From Gillisia sp. UBA3175 (lineage in GTDB: Bacteria; Bacteroidota; Bacteroidia; Flavobacteriales; Flavobacteriaceae): DNA of 64,000 nucleotides. The DNA lies in contig DEXV01000003.1 in the NCBI GenBank assembly GCA_002364325.1, forward strand, positions 62,461 through 126,460, read 5' to 3'. Every line of letters begins with the position of its first letter. The stretch's first letter is position 1. The notes under the pieces are model-generated. The model had not been told where the DNA came from and did not search any database. It saw nothing but the letters and a program-made list of their open reading frames with translations. Below, piece by piece: positions 27,473-35,808 of the stretch. Made by a program: the position numbers and the translations under genes.

Positions 27473-28402
27473 ATGCAAGGGAAGGTAGAAAAGGTAAAAG
27501 AAGTAATAGAGCAAGATATTTGGGGATTAATCCAAGATTTTCTGGATCTAACCATTTATCCATTTACCGGAACTGATACCAGTGGAATGCATGTAACCGT
27601 AGGTATAGTGCTACTGGTGATATTTACTTTTGTTATTACTACGATTGCGCTTAGATTAATTCGTGTTTTTTTAACAAGAAAACTGGAAGAAAATGATAAG
27701 CTTAAGTTTATAAGCGTTTTTAAGTTTATAAAGTACTTAGTTTATCTTATTGTAATAATCGTAACCTTAAGTTCGGCAGGAATCAATATTACGGTACTTC
27801 TAACCGCATCTGCAGCTTTATTTGTTGGTCTGGGTCTTGCATTACAAGAGCTGTTTCAAGATATTATTGGAGGTCTTTTTATTATTGTGGACAAATCCCT
27901 ATTGGTAGGCGATATTGTAGAGATGGATGGAAGAGTAGGGAGAGTTATAGATATTAAGTTAAGAACTACCCGCGTTCTTACCAGAGATGATAAAGTAATG
28001 ATCATCCCAAACCATAAATTTATTAGTGAGATCTTATTTAATTATACACAGAATCACAGGTCTACAAGAGAATTTGTAAAAGTTGGGGTTGCTTACGGAA
28101 GCGATACCGAGAAAGTTCAAGCCATCTTAATTGAATGCGCCAGAGAGCAAACTGGAATTGTGAAAAAGCCGGAACCTTTTGTGTTATTTGAAGATTTTGG
28201 GGATTCCTCTTTAGTTTTCTCCTTGCATTTCTTTGTTACAGATAGTTTTGTAGATCCAAAAATTAAAAGTCAGTTGAGATTTAAAATTGATGCTAAATTT
28301 AGATTGAATAATATTACTATTCCATTCCCACAAAGAGATGTACACATGATCTATCCGGAAAATTTTTCTAACAAGCCTGCTACCAATGAGAAAACTTCAT
28401 AA
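27473..28402 (+). CDS. MscS-family mechanosensitive channel
   Basis: This 309-residue inner-membrane channel opens on membrane stretch and releases solutes. Three hydrophobic helices lie in the first ~140 residues. The pore helix and following segment read TASAALFVGLGLALQELFQDIIGGLFI, the MscS core. The cytoplasmic beta/alphabeta domain has VEMDGRVGRVIDIKLRTTRV and IPNHKFISEILFNYTQ. Its start lies 3 bp after the permease stop, and its end overlaps the next gene by 17 bp, so translational coupling is likely. Confidence 0.93.
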   Translation: MQGKVEKVKEVIEQDIWGLIQDFLDLTIYPFTGTDTSGMHVTVGIVLLVIFTFVITTIALRLIRVFLTRKLEENDKLKFISVFKFIKYLVYLIVIIVTLSSAGINITVLLTASAALFVGLGLALQELFQDIIGGLFIIVDKSLLVGDIVEMDGRVGRVIDIKLRTTRVLTRDDKVMIIPNHKFISEILFNYTQNHRSTREFVKVGVAYGSDTEKVQAILIECAREQTGIVKKPEPFVLFEDFGDSSLVFSLHFFVTDSFVDPKIKSQLRFKIDAKFRLNNITIPFPQRDVHMIYPENFSNKPATNEKTS

Positions 28403-29291
28403 AGCTGTATTATTTTTATGTTGTTTGGTAGTGGTTAGCAATATTTATGGACAGGCAACAGATCTGGCGAGAATAGAATATACAAATTTTCCGCAATCTA
28501 GTTCAGATAATTCATTTAGTAGATTAAAAACTTTTTTAAAATTCCCAATCAAATTGAATGAGAAAGGGGCATATTTGGTGCCTGGAATACAATATCAAAA
28601 TGTAAACTTTCAATTAAAGGATGAAACGGCATTTTCTAAAGAAGAGTTGGATCATTTTCAATCTTATGCTTTTAGCTTAGGTTATACTTTCAAAATGAGT
28701 GAAGATTGGCGATTTGGTATTGAGGGGGAAGTAGATGCCACTTCGAATTTTGTTACTAGAGAATTAACGGGAGAGGATCTGGAATATACAGGATCTATAT
28801 ATTTTATTAAATCGAAAAGCTCAGCAGATAGTATTGGGTCTTGGAGATTGATATTGGGTGCCAGATATTCCACCGCAACTAGTATTCGTTTTCCCATACC
28901 TATTGTAAATTATTTCAAACGTTATGATGAAAAATGGTCTTATACATTAGGTGTTCCCAAAACTAATATCAAGCATAATTTAAATGATAAGCACTCTTTT
29001 CAAGCTTTTGCTAGTGTTGATGGTTTTTATGCAAATCTTCAGAATAAGATAAACCCAGCTGGAAATTTGCCCTATACAGGACCTTTAGGTCAAAATATCT
29101 CAATAACCACGGTTTTAACAGGACTTGGTTACGAGTTTCAGTTCTCTAAGTATTTTTCTTTTTATATTTACGGAGGACACAGTATTATCAATAATATTCG
29201 TTTAAGAGACGAGCATCAGGATAGGGTGTACACTATAAACGATACAAATTCTATATATGGCCGCACTGGCCTTAAATTCAGTATATTATAA
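28386..29291 (+). CDS. DUF6268 outer-membrane beta-barrel protein
   Basis: This 301-residue protein has a signal peptide (to about NIYGQ, residue 23) and alternating beta strands rich in aromatic residues throughout. The layout suits a small outer-membrane barrel of the DUF6268 family. Its position after ABC-2 and MscS genes and before the NtrC-like regulator is a conserved arrangement in relatives as far as I recall. A role in passing solutes across the outer membrane is only a guess. Start and stop overlap both neighbours. Confidence 0.8.
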   Translation: MRKLHKAVLFLCCLVVVSNIYGQATDLARIEYTNFPQSSSDNSFSRLKTFLKFPIKLNEKGAYLVPGIQYQNVNFQLKDETAFSKEELDHFQSYAFSLGYTFKMSEDWRFGIEGEVDATSNFVTRELTGEDLEYTGSIYFIKSKSSADSIGSWRLILGARYSTATSIRFPIPIVNYFKRYDEKWSYTLGVPKTNIKHNLNDKHSFQAFASVDGFYANLQNKINPAGNLPYTGPLGQNISITTVLTGLGYEFQFSKYFSFYIYGGHSIINNIRLRDEHQDRVYTINDTNSIYGRTGLKFSIL

Positions 29292-30457
29292 TGGCAAAGA
29301 TATTAGTAATAGAAGATGAAGCCTCCATTAGAAGAGTTCTTGTTAAGATTCTTTCAGAAGAAAATAAGAACTACCAATTAGATGAGGCAGAAGATGGCTT
29401 AGCCGGAATAGAAAAGATCAAAGATGAAGAATACGACCTTGTACTTTGTGATATCAAGATGCCTAAAATGGATGGAATTGAGGTTTTAGAAGCTATCAAA
29501 AAAATTAAGCCGGAAGTTCCGGTAGTAATGATCTCAGGTCATGGTGATCTGGATACTGCTGTAAATACCATGAAGTTAGGTGCGTTCGATTATATTTCGA
29601 AACCACCAGATCTCAATAGATTGTTGAATACAGTTAGAAATGCGCTGGATAGAAAAGTACTGGTAGTAGAGAATACGCTACTTAAAAAGAAGGTCGGTAA
29701 GAATTACCAAATGATTGGAGAATCACCAGCTATTAGCAGTATTAAGGAGATTATAGAAAAGGTAGCACAAACAGATGCTCGTGTACTAATTACTGGTCCA
29801 AACGGGACAGGTAAAGAGTTGGTGGCGCATTGGCTACATCAAAAAAGTGAAAGATCTGGCGGTCCTATGATCGAGGTAAATTGTGCTGCGATCCCTTCAG
29901 AATTAATAGAAAGTGAACTTTTTGGTCATGTAAAAGGAGCATTTACCTCTGCAGTAAAAGATAGGGCCGGAAAATTTGAAGCCGCGAATGGTGGTACTAT
30001 TTTTCTGGATGAAATTGGGGATATGAGCCTTTCTGCTCAAGCTAAGGTTTTGCGTGCTTTACAAGAGAATAGGATCTCCAGAGTAGGGAGCGATAAAGAT
30101 ATAAAAGTAGATGTGCGCGTAGTTGCGGCAACCAATAAGGATCTTAAAAAAGAAATTGAAGAGAAGCGTTTTAGGGAAGATCTTTATCACAGACTAGCTG
30201 TGATCCTGATAAAGGTTCCACCGCTTAATGAAAGGAGAAACGATATTCCATTATTAGTGAAATTTTTTACGGAGAAGATTGCCAGTGAGCATGGAAGTAA
30301 CGTTAAAGTTTTTACAGAAAAAGCTATAGATCAGCTTAAGGATTACGACTGGACAGGAAATATAAGAGAACTGCGCAATGTGGTAGAAAGACTTATAATT
30401 TTAGGCGGAAACGAAGTTACAGAAGACGATGTGAAACTCTTTGCAAGTAAACTATAA
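29291..30457 (+). CDS. Sigma-54-type response regulator without DNA-binding domain
   Basis: This 388-residue regulator has a receiver domain (1-120; phosphoacceptor Asp in LVLCDIKMPKMDG, Lys in YISKPPD), then a sigma-54 AAA+ domain (~140-375). Features are Walker A GPNGTGKE, KGAFTSAVKDRAGKFE where GAFTGA is normal, Walker B GGTIFLDEIGD and arginine finger region RFREDLYHRLAVI. The protein ends right after NIRELRNVVERL...FASKL, so the Fis-type HTH is missing. It starts at the stop of the DUF6268 gene. No histidine kinase gene is nearby. Confidence 0.92.
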   Translation: MAKILVIEDEASIRRVLVKILSEENKNYQLDEAEDGLAGIEKIKDEEYDLVLCDIKMPKMDGIEVLEAIKKIKPEVPVVMISGHGDLDTAVNTMKLGAFDYISKPPDLNRLLNTVRNALDRKVLVVENTLLKKKVGKNYQMIGESPAISSIKEIIEKVAQTDARVLITGPNGTGKELVAHWLHQKSERSGGPMIEVNCAAIPSELIESELFGHVKGAFTSAVKDRAGKFEAANGGTIFLDEIGDMSLSAQAKVLRALQENRISRVGSDKDIKVDVRVVAATNKDLKKEIEEKRFREDLYHRLAVILIKVPPLNERRNDIPLLVKFFTEKIASEHGSNVKVFTEKAIDQLKDYDWTGNIRELRNVVERLIILGGNEVTEDDVKLFASKL

Positions 30458-30474
30458 CTTAAAAATAATTAATT

Positions 30475-31068
30475 TTAGATCTTAGTCTTTAAAGCTGTAG
30501 GAATATACCTTAAAAAATACATGGTGTCTCCACTTGGATGCTGCCATTCATTAAAAAGTTCGAAACCAAAACGCTGATATACTAACGCATTTTGGCGCAT
30601 ACGGGTTTCGGCATACAAAGGAATATTGTAAAGATTGGCACGGCGGTAAAATTCATCCTTCATCTCTTTACCCACTTGTTTATCGGCACCGCGAGAATCT
30701 TCTAGAATTCCCCAAAACCAACAATATAAATATTCACCTTCTTGAGGTCGCTGATTTTTAATAAATTTTTGGGTCTTTAGTATTTTTAGTGCATTTTTTA
30801 TTCCAGTAACATTCCAAACCAATCCTAATTGTTCAGGAAGTTCTTTCCAGAAATTTTCTTCCTTTTTACTGGTCTTAAATAAAATAGCAAAACCTTTTTG
30901 ATTTTCAGAAATTATAAGAGCGTCCTTTTCCAAAGCCTTATCCACCATGTGAGTGGCTAAATAATGGAACCGCTTATCGCTTTTAGAATCATTTTTCACC
31001 ACCTCCATAGAACTTGGAATTTCCTTAAGTAAGGTGGCAACATTTTCTATAACAACTTCTCTTTTCAA
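30475..31068 (-). CDS. GNAT-like N-acetyltransferase
   Basis: This protein is about 197 residues from a TTG at 31068 (start MKREVVIENVATLL). The C-terminal half fits a GNAT fold: YCWFWGILEDSRGADKQVGKEMKDEF, then NIPLYAETRMRQNALVYQRFGFELF, where the acetyl-CoA helix and the QRFGF strand-turn are recognisable. The pattern is weaker than in textbook members. The frame is open to a TTG at 31134, but that would overlap the next gene. It is divergent from the PPK2 gene. The substrate is unknown. Confidence 0.7.
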   Translation of the reverse strand: MKREVVIENVATLLKEIPSSMEVVKNDSKSDKRFHYLATHMVDKALEKDALIISENQKGFAILFKTSKKEENFWKELPEQLGLVWNVTGIKNALKILKTQKFIKNQRPQEGEYLYCWFWGILEDSRGADKQVGKEMKDEFYRRANLYNIPLYAETRMRQNALVYQRFGFELFNEWQHPSGDTMYFLRYIPTALKTKI

Positions 31069-31133
31069 GGCATTTGATTTAGCGGCGAAGATAAAAAAAA
31101 TATGTTTCTTAAAGATTGTATATTTAGCATTCA

Positions 31134-33482
31134 ATGAATTACAATATGGATAATTTAAATGTGAATCAATTTAAAGTAACTTCCCAAGTTGCTCTGAATA
31201 AATTGCCCACCTCCCATTCTTTAGGAATTAATGATGATAAGATAGAAAAGCTTTTGGAGGAAACCAGAGAAGATCTTGGAAAATGGCAGGATATTCTTTA
31301 CGCACATAGTAAATATGCTGTTCTAGTGTGTTTACAAGGAATGGACACTTCTGGAAAGGATAGTTTGATACGGGAAGTTTTCAAGGATTTTAATTCCAGA
31401 GGTGTGGTTGTGCATAGTTTTAAAGTGCCAACCCCATTAGAACTGAAACATGACTTTTTATGGAGACATTATATTGCACTACCCGCGAGAGGAAAATTTG
31501 GAGTTTTTAATAGAACACATTACGAAAATGTGCTCGTAACCAGAGTGCATCCAGAATATATATTAGGGGAAAATCTTCCAGGAGTAACAAGTTTGGAGGA
31601 TGTGGATGAGGAATTCTGGAAAACCAGATTAGATCAGATAGTAGATTTCGAAAAACATCTAACAGATAATGGAACCATAATCTTCAAATTTTTTCTTCAT
31701 ATTTCTAAAGAAGAACAAAGGCAACGTTTACTTCGAAGATTGGAAAAGCAGGAGAAGAATTGGAAATTCTCACCTGGCGATCTAAAAGAACGAGCCCTTT
31801 GGGACACCTATCAAGAATGTTATGAAAAAGCAATTAATAGCACCTCTAAAACAAATGCCCCATGGTATGTGATCCCGGCAGATAATAAGGATACGGCACG
31901 TTATTTGGTCGCAAAAACGATGTATGATGTGCTTACTCAATATACAGATGTTCAAGAACCCGAATTATCTGATGATATTAAAAATAACTTAGCCGAATAT
32001 AAAGAGATCCTAAAAAAGGAAATCTTAGTAATTGCAATCTTTAAATTTTTAAAATATAACTTAATAATGAGAAAAATAATTTTAATAGGACTAAGCATAT
32101 TCTGTTCTCAATTGGCTTCGGCACAGCTATCTGATAAACAGCAAGATTCTCTGGAACTTCGCAAAATATACGATATGTCATTGCTTCAGGGAAAATCTTA
32201 TACCTGGTTAGATCACTTGTCCAATGAAATTGGAGGACGTTTATCTGGTTCTTTAAATGCCCAGAGAGCAGTAGATTATACTAAAAAAGAACTAGAGGCT
32301 CTAGGTCTAGATAAAGTTTGGCTTCAACCGGTAATGGTTCCAAAATGGGTAAGAGGAGCAAAAGAATTTGCTTACATCCAAACTGCACTAGGAATTACTA
32401 GAAATATAAACATCACTGCTCTAGGTGGATCGGTGTCTACTCCACCGGGAGGTGCAAAAGCAGAAATTATAGAGGTGCAAGGTATCGAAGATCTTGAAAG
32501 ATATGGGGAGGAACAGATAAAAGGTAAGATTGTATTCTTCAACAGACCCATGCGAGCAGATCACATAAGCACTTTTCAAGCATATAGCGGTTGTGTAGAT
32601 CAGCGATATTCTGGTGCTGCCGAAGCTTCAAAATATGGCGCAATAGGAGTTTTAGTGAGATCTATGAATTTAAGATTAGACGATTTTCCACACACCGGAG
32701 CTATGAGTTATGGAGAACTACGACCGTCCCAGCGAATTCCAGCAGCAGCAATAAGTACTAATGATGCAGAATATTTAAGCAGCTTATTAAAAATTGAAAA
32801 GAATGCTGAGGTTTACTTTAAACTGAATAGTGAGCAATTACCCGATGTACAGAGTTATAATGTAATTGGAGAGATCACAGGATCTGAATTCCCAGATGAG
32901 TATATAGTAGTTGGTGGGCATTTGGATTCTTGGGATGTTGGTGATGGTTCTCATGATGATGGAGCTGGAGTTGTGCAATCTATGGAAGTACTTAGATTAT
33001 TGAAGGAATCTGGAATAAAGCCAAAAAGAAGCATTCGTGTAGTATTGTTCATGAATGAAGAAAATGGATTACGCGGTGGAACTAAATATGCTGAAGTAGC
33101 TAAGGAGAAAAATGAAAATCATGTATTTGCTTTAGAAAGTGATTCAGGTGGATTCACTCCAAGAGGTTTTTCGTTTGATGCTACAAAGGATCAATTCGAT
33201 CAAATCGCTGCATGGGAACCCCTATTTAAACCTTATTTAATCCATTATTTTGAAATAGGACATAGCGGTGCAGATATTGGTCCGCTGAAGACTGGAACTA
33301 CAGTTTTAGCAGGTTTAGTGCCAGATTCTCAAAGATATTTTGATCATCATCATTCAGAAAATGATACTTTCGATCAGGTGAATAAAAGAGAATTAGAACT
33401 TGGTGCCGCTACAATGACTTCGCTTATCTATTTGGTAGATAAATATGGGATCTCACAGGCACCTTTAGATGCCAAACTATAA
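31134..33482 (+). CDS. Polyphosphate kinase 2, fused in frame to an M28 peptidase
   Basis: The 782-codon frame starts as a PPK2 (residues 1-~297): QGMDTSGKDSLIREV is the Walker A, HDFLWRHY and FNRTHYENVLVTRVHP the lid region. PPK2 enzymes make NDPs/NTPs from polyphosphate. At ~298 the PPK2 homology ends in EYKEILKKE and, without a stop, runs through a hydrophobic linker into a signal peptide and M28 peptidase at residue 312. In an A6 run at 32012-32017 one fewer A would put tandem TAG TAA (32026-32031) in frame, so the two genes were very likely separate. Sequencing error, true fusion or slippage are all open. The promoter-like sequence upstream is weak. Confidence 0.85.
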   Translation: MNYNMDNLNVNQFKVTSQVALNKLPTSHSLGINDDKIEKLLEETREDLGKWQDILYAHSKYAVLVCLQGMDTSGKDSLIREVFKDFNSRGVVVHSFKVPTPLELKHDFLWRHYIALPARGKFGVFNRTHYENVLVTRVHPEYILGENLPGVTSLEDVDEEFWKTRLDQIVDFEKHLTDNGTIIFKFFLHISKEEQRQRLLRRLEKQEKNWKFSPGDLKERALWDTYQECYEKAINSTSKTNAPWYVIPADNKDTARYLVAKTMYDVLTQYTDVQEPELSDDIKNNLAEYKEILKKEILVIAIFKFLKYNLIMRKIILIGLSIFCSQLASAQLSDKQQDSLELRKIYDMSLLQGKSYTWLDHLSNEIGGRLSGSLNAQRAVDYTKKELEALGLDKVWLQPVMVPKWVRGAKEFAYIQTALGITRNINITALGGSVSTPPGGAKAEIIEVQGIEDLERYGEEQIKGKIVFFNRPMRADHISTFQAYSGCVDQRYSGAAEASKYGAIGVLVRSMNLRLDDFPHTGAMSYGELRPSQRIPAAAISTNDAEYLSSLLKIEKNAEVYFKLNSEQLPDVQSYNVIGEITGSEFPDEYIVVGGHLDSWDVGDGSHDDGAGVVQSMEVLRLLKESGIKPKRSIRVVLFMNEENGLRGGTKYAEVAKEKNENHVFALESDSGGFTPRGFSFDATKDQFDQIAAWEPLFKPYLIHYFEIGHSGADIGPLKTGTTVLAGLVPDSQRYFDHHHSENDTFDQVNKRELELGAATMTSLIYLVDKYGISQAPLDAKL
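32067..33482 (+). CDS. Secreted M28 family zinc peptidase (own start inside the fused frame)
   Basis: Starting at the internal ATG at 32067 the protein is 471 residues with a clear signal peptide (MRKIILIGLSIFCSQLASAQ). It resembles carboxypeptidase Q-type M28 aminopeptidases. A PA-like domain lies near residues 110-230. Zinc ligands are visible in GGHLDSWDVGDGSHDDGAG, FMNEENGLRGG, ESDSGG and HHHSENDTFD. An internal signal peptide would be useless in the PPK2 fusion, so separate translation from this ATG is the more plausible way to an exported enzyme. It is followed by a long hairpin. Confidence 0.85.
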   Translation: MRKIILIGLSIFCSQLASAQLSDKQQDSLELRKIYDMSLLQGKSYTWLDHLSNEIGGRLSGSLNAQRAVDYTKKELEALGLDKVWLQPVMVPKWVRGAKEFAYIQTALGITRNINITALGGSVSTPPGGAKAEIIEVQGIEDLERYGEEQIKGKIVFFNRPMRADHISTFQAYSGCVDQRYSGAAEASKYGAIGVLVRSMNLRLDDFPHTGAMSYGELRPSQRIPAAAISTNDAEYLSSLLKIEKNAEVYFKLNSEQLPDVQSYNVIGEITGSEFPDEYIVVGGHLDSWDVGDGSHDDGAGVVQSMEVLRLLKESGIKPKRSIRVVLFMNEENGLRGGTKYAEVAKEKNENHVFALESDSGGFTPRGFSFDATKDQFDQIAAWEPLFKPYLIHYFEIGHSGADIGPLKTGTTVLAGLVPDSQRYFDHHHSENDTFDQVNKRELELGAATMTSLIYLVDKYGISQAPLDAKL

Positions 33483-33503
33483 TTGAAGACTCTTTTAAAT
33501 AAT

Positions 33504-33567
33504 TAATTCCATTTTAGTTTTCCCTAAAAAGGCCTACCTCGGGTTTTTGGAAAATTAAAATGGAATT
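33504..33567 (+). terminator. Long hairpin after the M28 gene
   Basis: Arms AATTCCATTTTAGTTTTCC and its near-perfect complement (about 19 bp, one G-T) enclose a ~26-nt loop that itself contains AAAAA/TTTTT. A TTTTTA tract follows at 33571. It is a likely terminator or mRNA end-protecting structure. Confidence 0.65.
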
Positions 33568-33592
33568 CAATTTTTAGGCTTGTAAATCCTAT

Positions 33593-33600
33593 TATCTTTG
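33593..33600 (+). promoter_or_regulatory. Candidate -7 box for the MATE gene
   Basis: TATCTTTG matches TAnnTTTG 19 bp upstream of the TTG start at 33620 and supports that start. Confidence 0.55.
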
Positions 33601-33619
33601 CAAATTAATTTCCGAGAAA

Positions 33620-34969
33620 TTGCAATTAAGCGCCTACACCAAAGAATTCAAATATAATTTAAGCATGGCCTTTCCCATTATGATGGGACAATTGGGACAT
33701 GTCTTGGTTGGACTTGCAGATAACTTGATGATCGGGCAATTAGGAGCTGCACCTCTTGCTGCAGTTTCTCTAGGGAATAGTTTGGTATTTATTGCTCTTT
33801 CCTTGGGGATCGGGTTTTCCTTTGCGATTACCCCTTTAATTGCTGAAGCAGATGGAGCTTCAAATATTGAAAAAGGAAGAAGTTATTTTCATCATGGAGT
33901 GATCTTATGCACCGTGAATGGAGTGTTATTATTTCTTTTATTACTATTGGCAAAGCCAATTTTGTATCATTTAGATCAACCACCAGAAGTAGTTGAACTT
34001 GCAATTCCTTATTTGGAAATAGTGGCTTTCTCTATGATCCCACTTATGATCTTTCAAGCCTATAAACAATTTGCAGATGGACTTTCCCAAACCAAATATG
34101 CCATGTATGCAACCCTATTGGCAAACATTATAAATGTGATCTTCAACTTTTTGCTTATTTATGGCTTGTGGATATTCCCAAGAATGGAACTGGAAGGTGC
34201 AGCGATTGCTACACTCATCTCTAGGTTTTTTATGGTTTGGTTCCTTTGGGAAGTGCTAAGAAGAAAAAAGAAGTTCAAACAATATTTTATCTGGAGTAAA
34301 AAAGAGTTATTAAAAACTGCCATTTTTAAAAGAATTTTAGCTCTCGGAATGCCAACATCGCTTCAAATGTTTTTTGAAGTTGCCATATTTACCGGAACTA
34401 TTTTCTTGGCAGGAATGCTAGGCACCAATGCGCAAGCTGCTAATCAAATTGCGCTTAATTTGGCATCTATGACGTTTATGATAGCTGTGGGATTAGGAGT
34501 TACAGCAACAATAAGAGTGGGGAATCAAAAAGGATTGCACAGTTATAAAGAATTGCGCAGGATAGCTTTTTCCACATTTTTACTGGTGTTTTTAATTGAA
34601 GCTGTGTTTGCTATTCTCTTTATTTTATTGAAAGATTGGTTGCCAACATTATATATAGATAATGTAGATGTAATTATATTAGCGGCTCAGCTATTAGTAG
34701 TTGCAGCATTATTTCAACTAAGTGATGGCCTGCAAGTAGTGATCCTTGGCGCATTAAGAGGATTGCAAGATGTTAAGATACCAACTCTTATATGTTTCAT
34801 TGCCTATTGGGTTATAGGTTTTCCGGTTTCCATTTATTATGGTAAGGCAGAACAATTGGGAAGTATGGGAATATGGTTAGGATTATTGGCAGGTTTATCG
34901 GCCTCTGCTATTATGTTGTATTTTAGATTCAATTATTTAAGTAAACAGCTCATTGTAAAAGCGATATAA
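33620..34969 (+). CDS. MATE family efflux transporter (NorM-like)
   Basis: This 449-residue, 12-helix multidrug and toxin extrusion protein exports cations in exchange for Na+ or H+. N-lobe features: PIMMGQLGHVLVGLADNLMIGQLG and AAVSLGNS. The C-lobe repeats the pattern at LGMPTSLQMFFEVAIFTGTIFLAGMLG. The TTG start gives MQLSAYTKEFKYNLSMA, which agrees with the soluble N-terminal helix of relatives; the first ATG (33665) would cut into helix 1. It is the first gene of a short plus-strand run (33.6-35.8 kb). Confidence 0.93.
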   Translation: MQLSAYTKEFKYNLSMAFPIMMGQLGHVLVGLADNLMIGQLGAAPLAAVSLGNSLVFIALSLGIGFSFAITPLIAEADGASNIEKGRSYFHHGVILCTVNGVLLFLLLLLAKPILYHLDQPPEVVELAIPYLEIVAFSMIPLMIFQAYKQFADGLSQTKYAMYATLLANIINVIFNFLLIYGLWIFPRMELEGAAIATLISRFFMVWFLWEVLRRKKKFKQYFIWSKKELLKTAIFKRILALGMPTSLQMFFEVAIFTGTIFLAGMLGTNAQAANQIALNLASMTFMIAVGLGVTATIRVGNQKGLHSYKELRRIAFSTFLLVFLIEAVFAILFILLKDWLPTLYIDNVDVIILAAQLLVVAALFQLSDGLQVVILGALRGLQDVKIPTLICFIAYWVIGFPVSIYYGKAEQLGSMGIWLGLLAGLSASAIMLYFRFNYLSKQLIVKAI

Positions 34970-34992
34970 TTTTATTCTGAATAAATTAAAAA

Positions 34993-35229
34993 ATGAAAAC
35001 TATGGAGTTTCCAAAATTTCTATTAGGTGATAATACCGACTTTCCGGATGCTATTTTTGTGATACATACAGAATATCCTCGATTTATTATAAATCTTGAA
35101 AATGACGATGTGGAATGGTTAGAGGATTTTGATAAAAGTGATGAAGCAGAATTAGCTACTGAAGCAGAGATCCTGATCACTCAGGCAAATGAATTTTATG
35201 ACAGGGAAGTATCTAGATACGATGATTAA
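34993..35229 (+). CDS. Small acidic conserved protein
   Basis: This 78-residue acidic protein has no signal or membrane segment: FPKFLLGDNTDFPDAIFVIHTEYPRFIINLENDDVEWLED, then a helix AELATEAEILITQANEFYDREV. I recall similar short proteins in flavobacteria, always without function. The gene sits between the MATE and PAP2 genes with 23- and 6-bp gaps and is probably co-transcribed. Confidence 0.8.
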   Translation: MKTMEFPKFLLGDNTDFPDAIFVIHTEYPRFIINLENDDVEWLEDFDKSDEAELATEAEILITQANEFYDREVSRYDD

Positions 35230-35235
35230 TACTGA

Positions 35236-35808
35236 ATGTTAGAAAAAATAATAGCATTAGACAGGGAGTTATTTCTATACCTAAATAATCTAGGTAGTTC
35301 TACTTGGGATCCATTTTGGCTGCTAATAACAGATAAATGGACTGCCATTCCTCTGTATGCTTTTCTATTATATCTTATCTATAAAAGATTTGGGGTTAAA
35401 GGAACGCTTATTACAGTTGTGCTTGTGGCTTTAATGATCACCTGCACAGATCAGCTCGCTAACCTTTTTAAACATGGATTTGAACGGCCCAGACCTTGTG
35501 GGCAGGAAGGAGTAAAGGAGGCTGCTAGATTTATTGCGGTACGTTGTGGAAGATTTGGATATTTTTCAGCGCATGCTTCCAGCTCTACTGCGCTGGCAGT
35601 ATTCATTGGTTTAATATTGAGAAGCAAATTCCCAAAACTTATCTATTTCTTGTTATTTTGGGCACTTTTAGTTGTTTATAGCAGGATATATGTTGGAGTT
35701 CACTATCCTTTAGATATCTTAACAGGAATGTTCTTTGGAACTATCTTAGGCCTACTATTCACTTATTTCCATAAGTTGCTATTCCGAAAATTTAATATCA
35801 CTTTTTAG
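35236..35808 (+). CDS. PAP2-family membrane phosphatase
   Basis: This 190-residue integral membrane phosphatase has about five helices. Motif 1 KHGFERPRP (KxxxxxxRP), motif 2 FSAHASS (family PSGH, here SAHA) and motif 3 SRIYVGVHYPLDI (SRxxxxxHxxxD) are all present. Members dephosphorylate undecaprenyl pyrophosphate or phosphatidyl phosphates; either fits an envelope role. Its last 11 bp overlap the convergent GT39 gene. Confidence 0.93.
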   Translation: MLEKIIALDRELFLYLNNLGSSTWDPFWLLITDKWTAIPLYAFLLYLIYKRFGVKGTLITVVLVALMITCTDQLANLFKHGFERPRPCGQEGVKEAARFIAVRCGRFGYFSAHASSSTALAVFIGLILRSKFPKLIYFLLFWALLVVYSRIYVGVHYPLDILTGMFFGTILGLLFTYFHKLLFRKFNITF

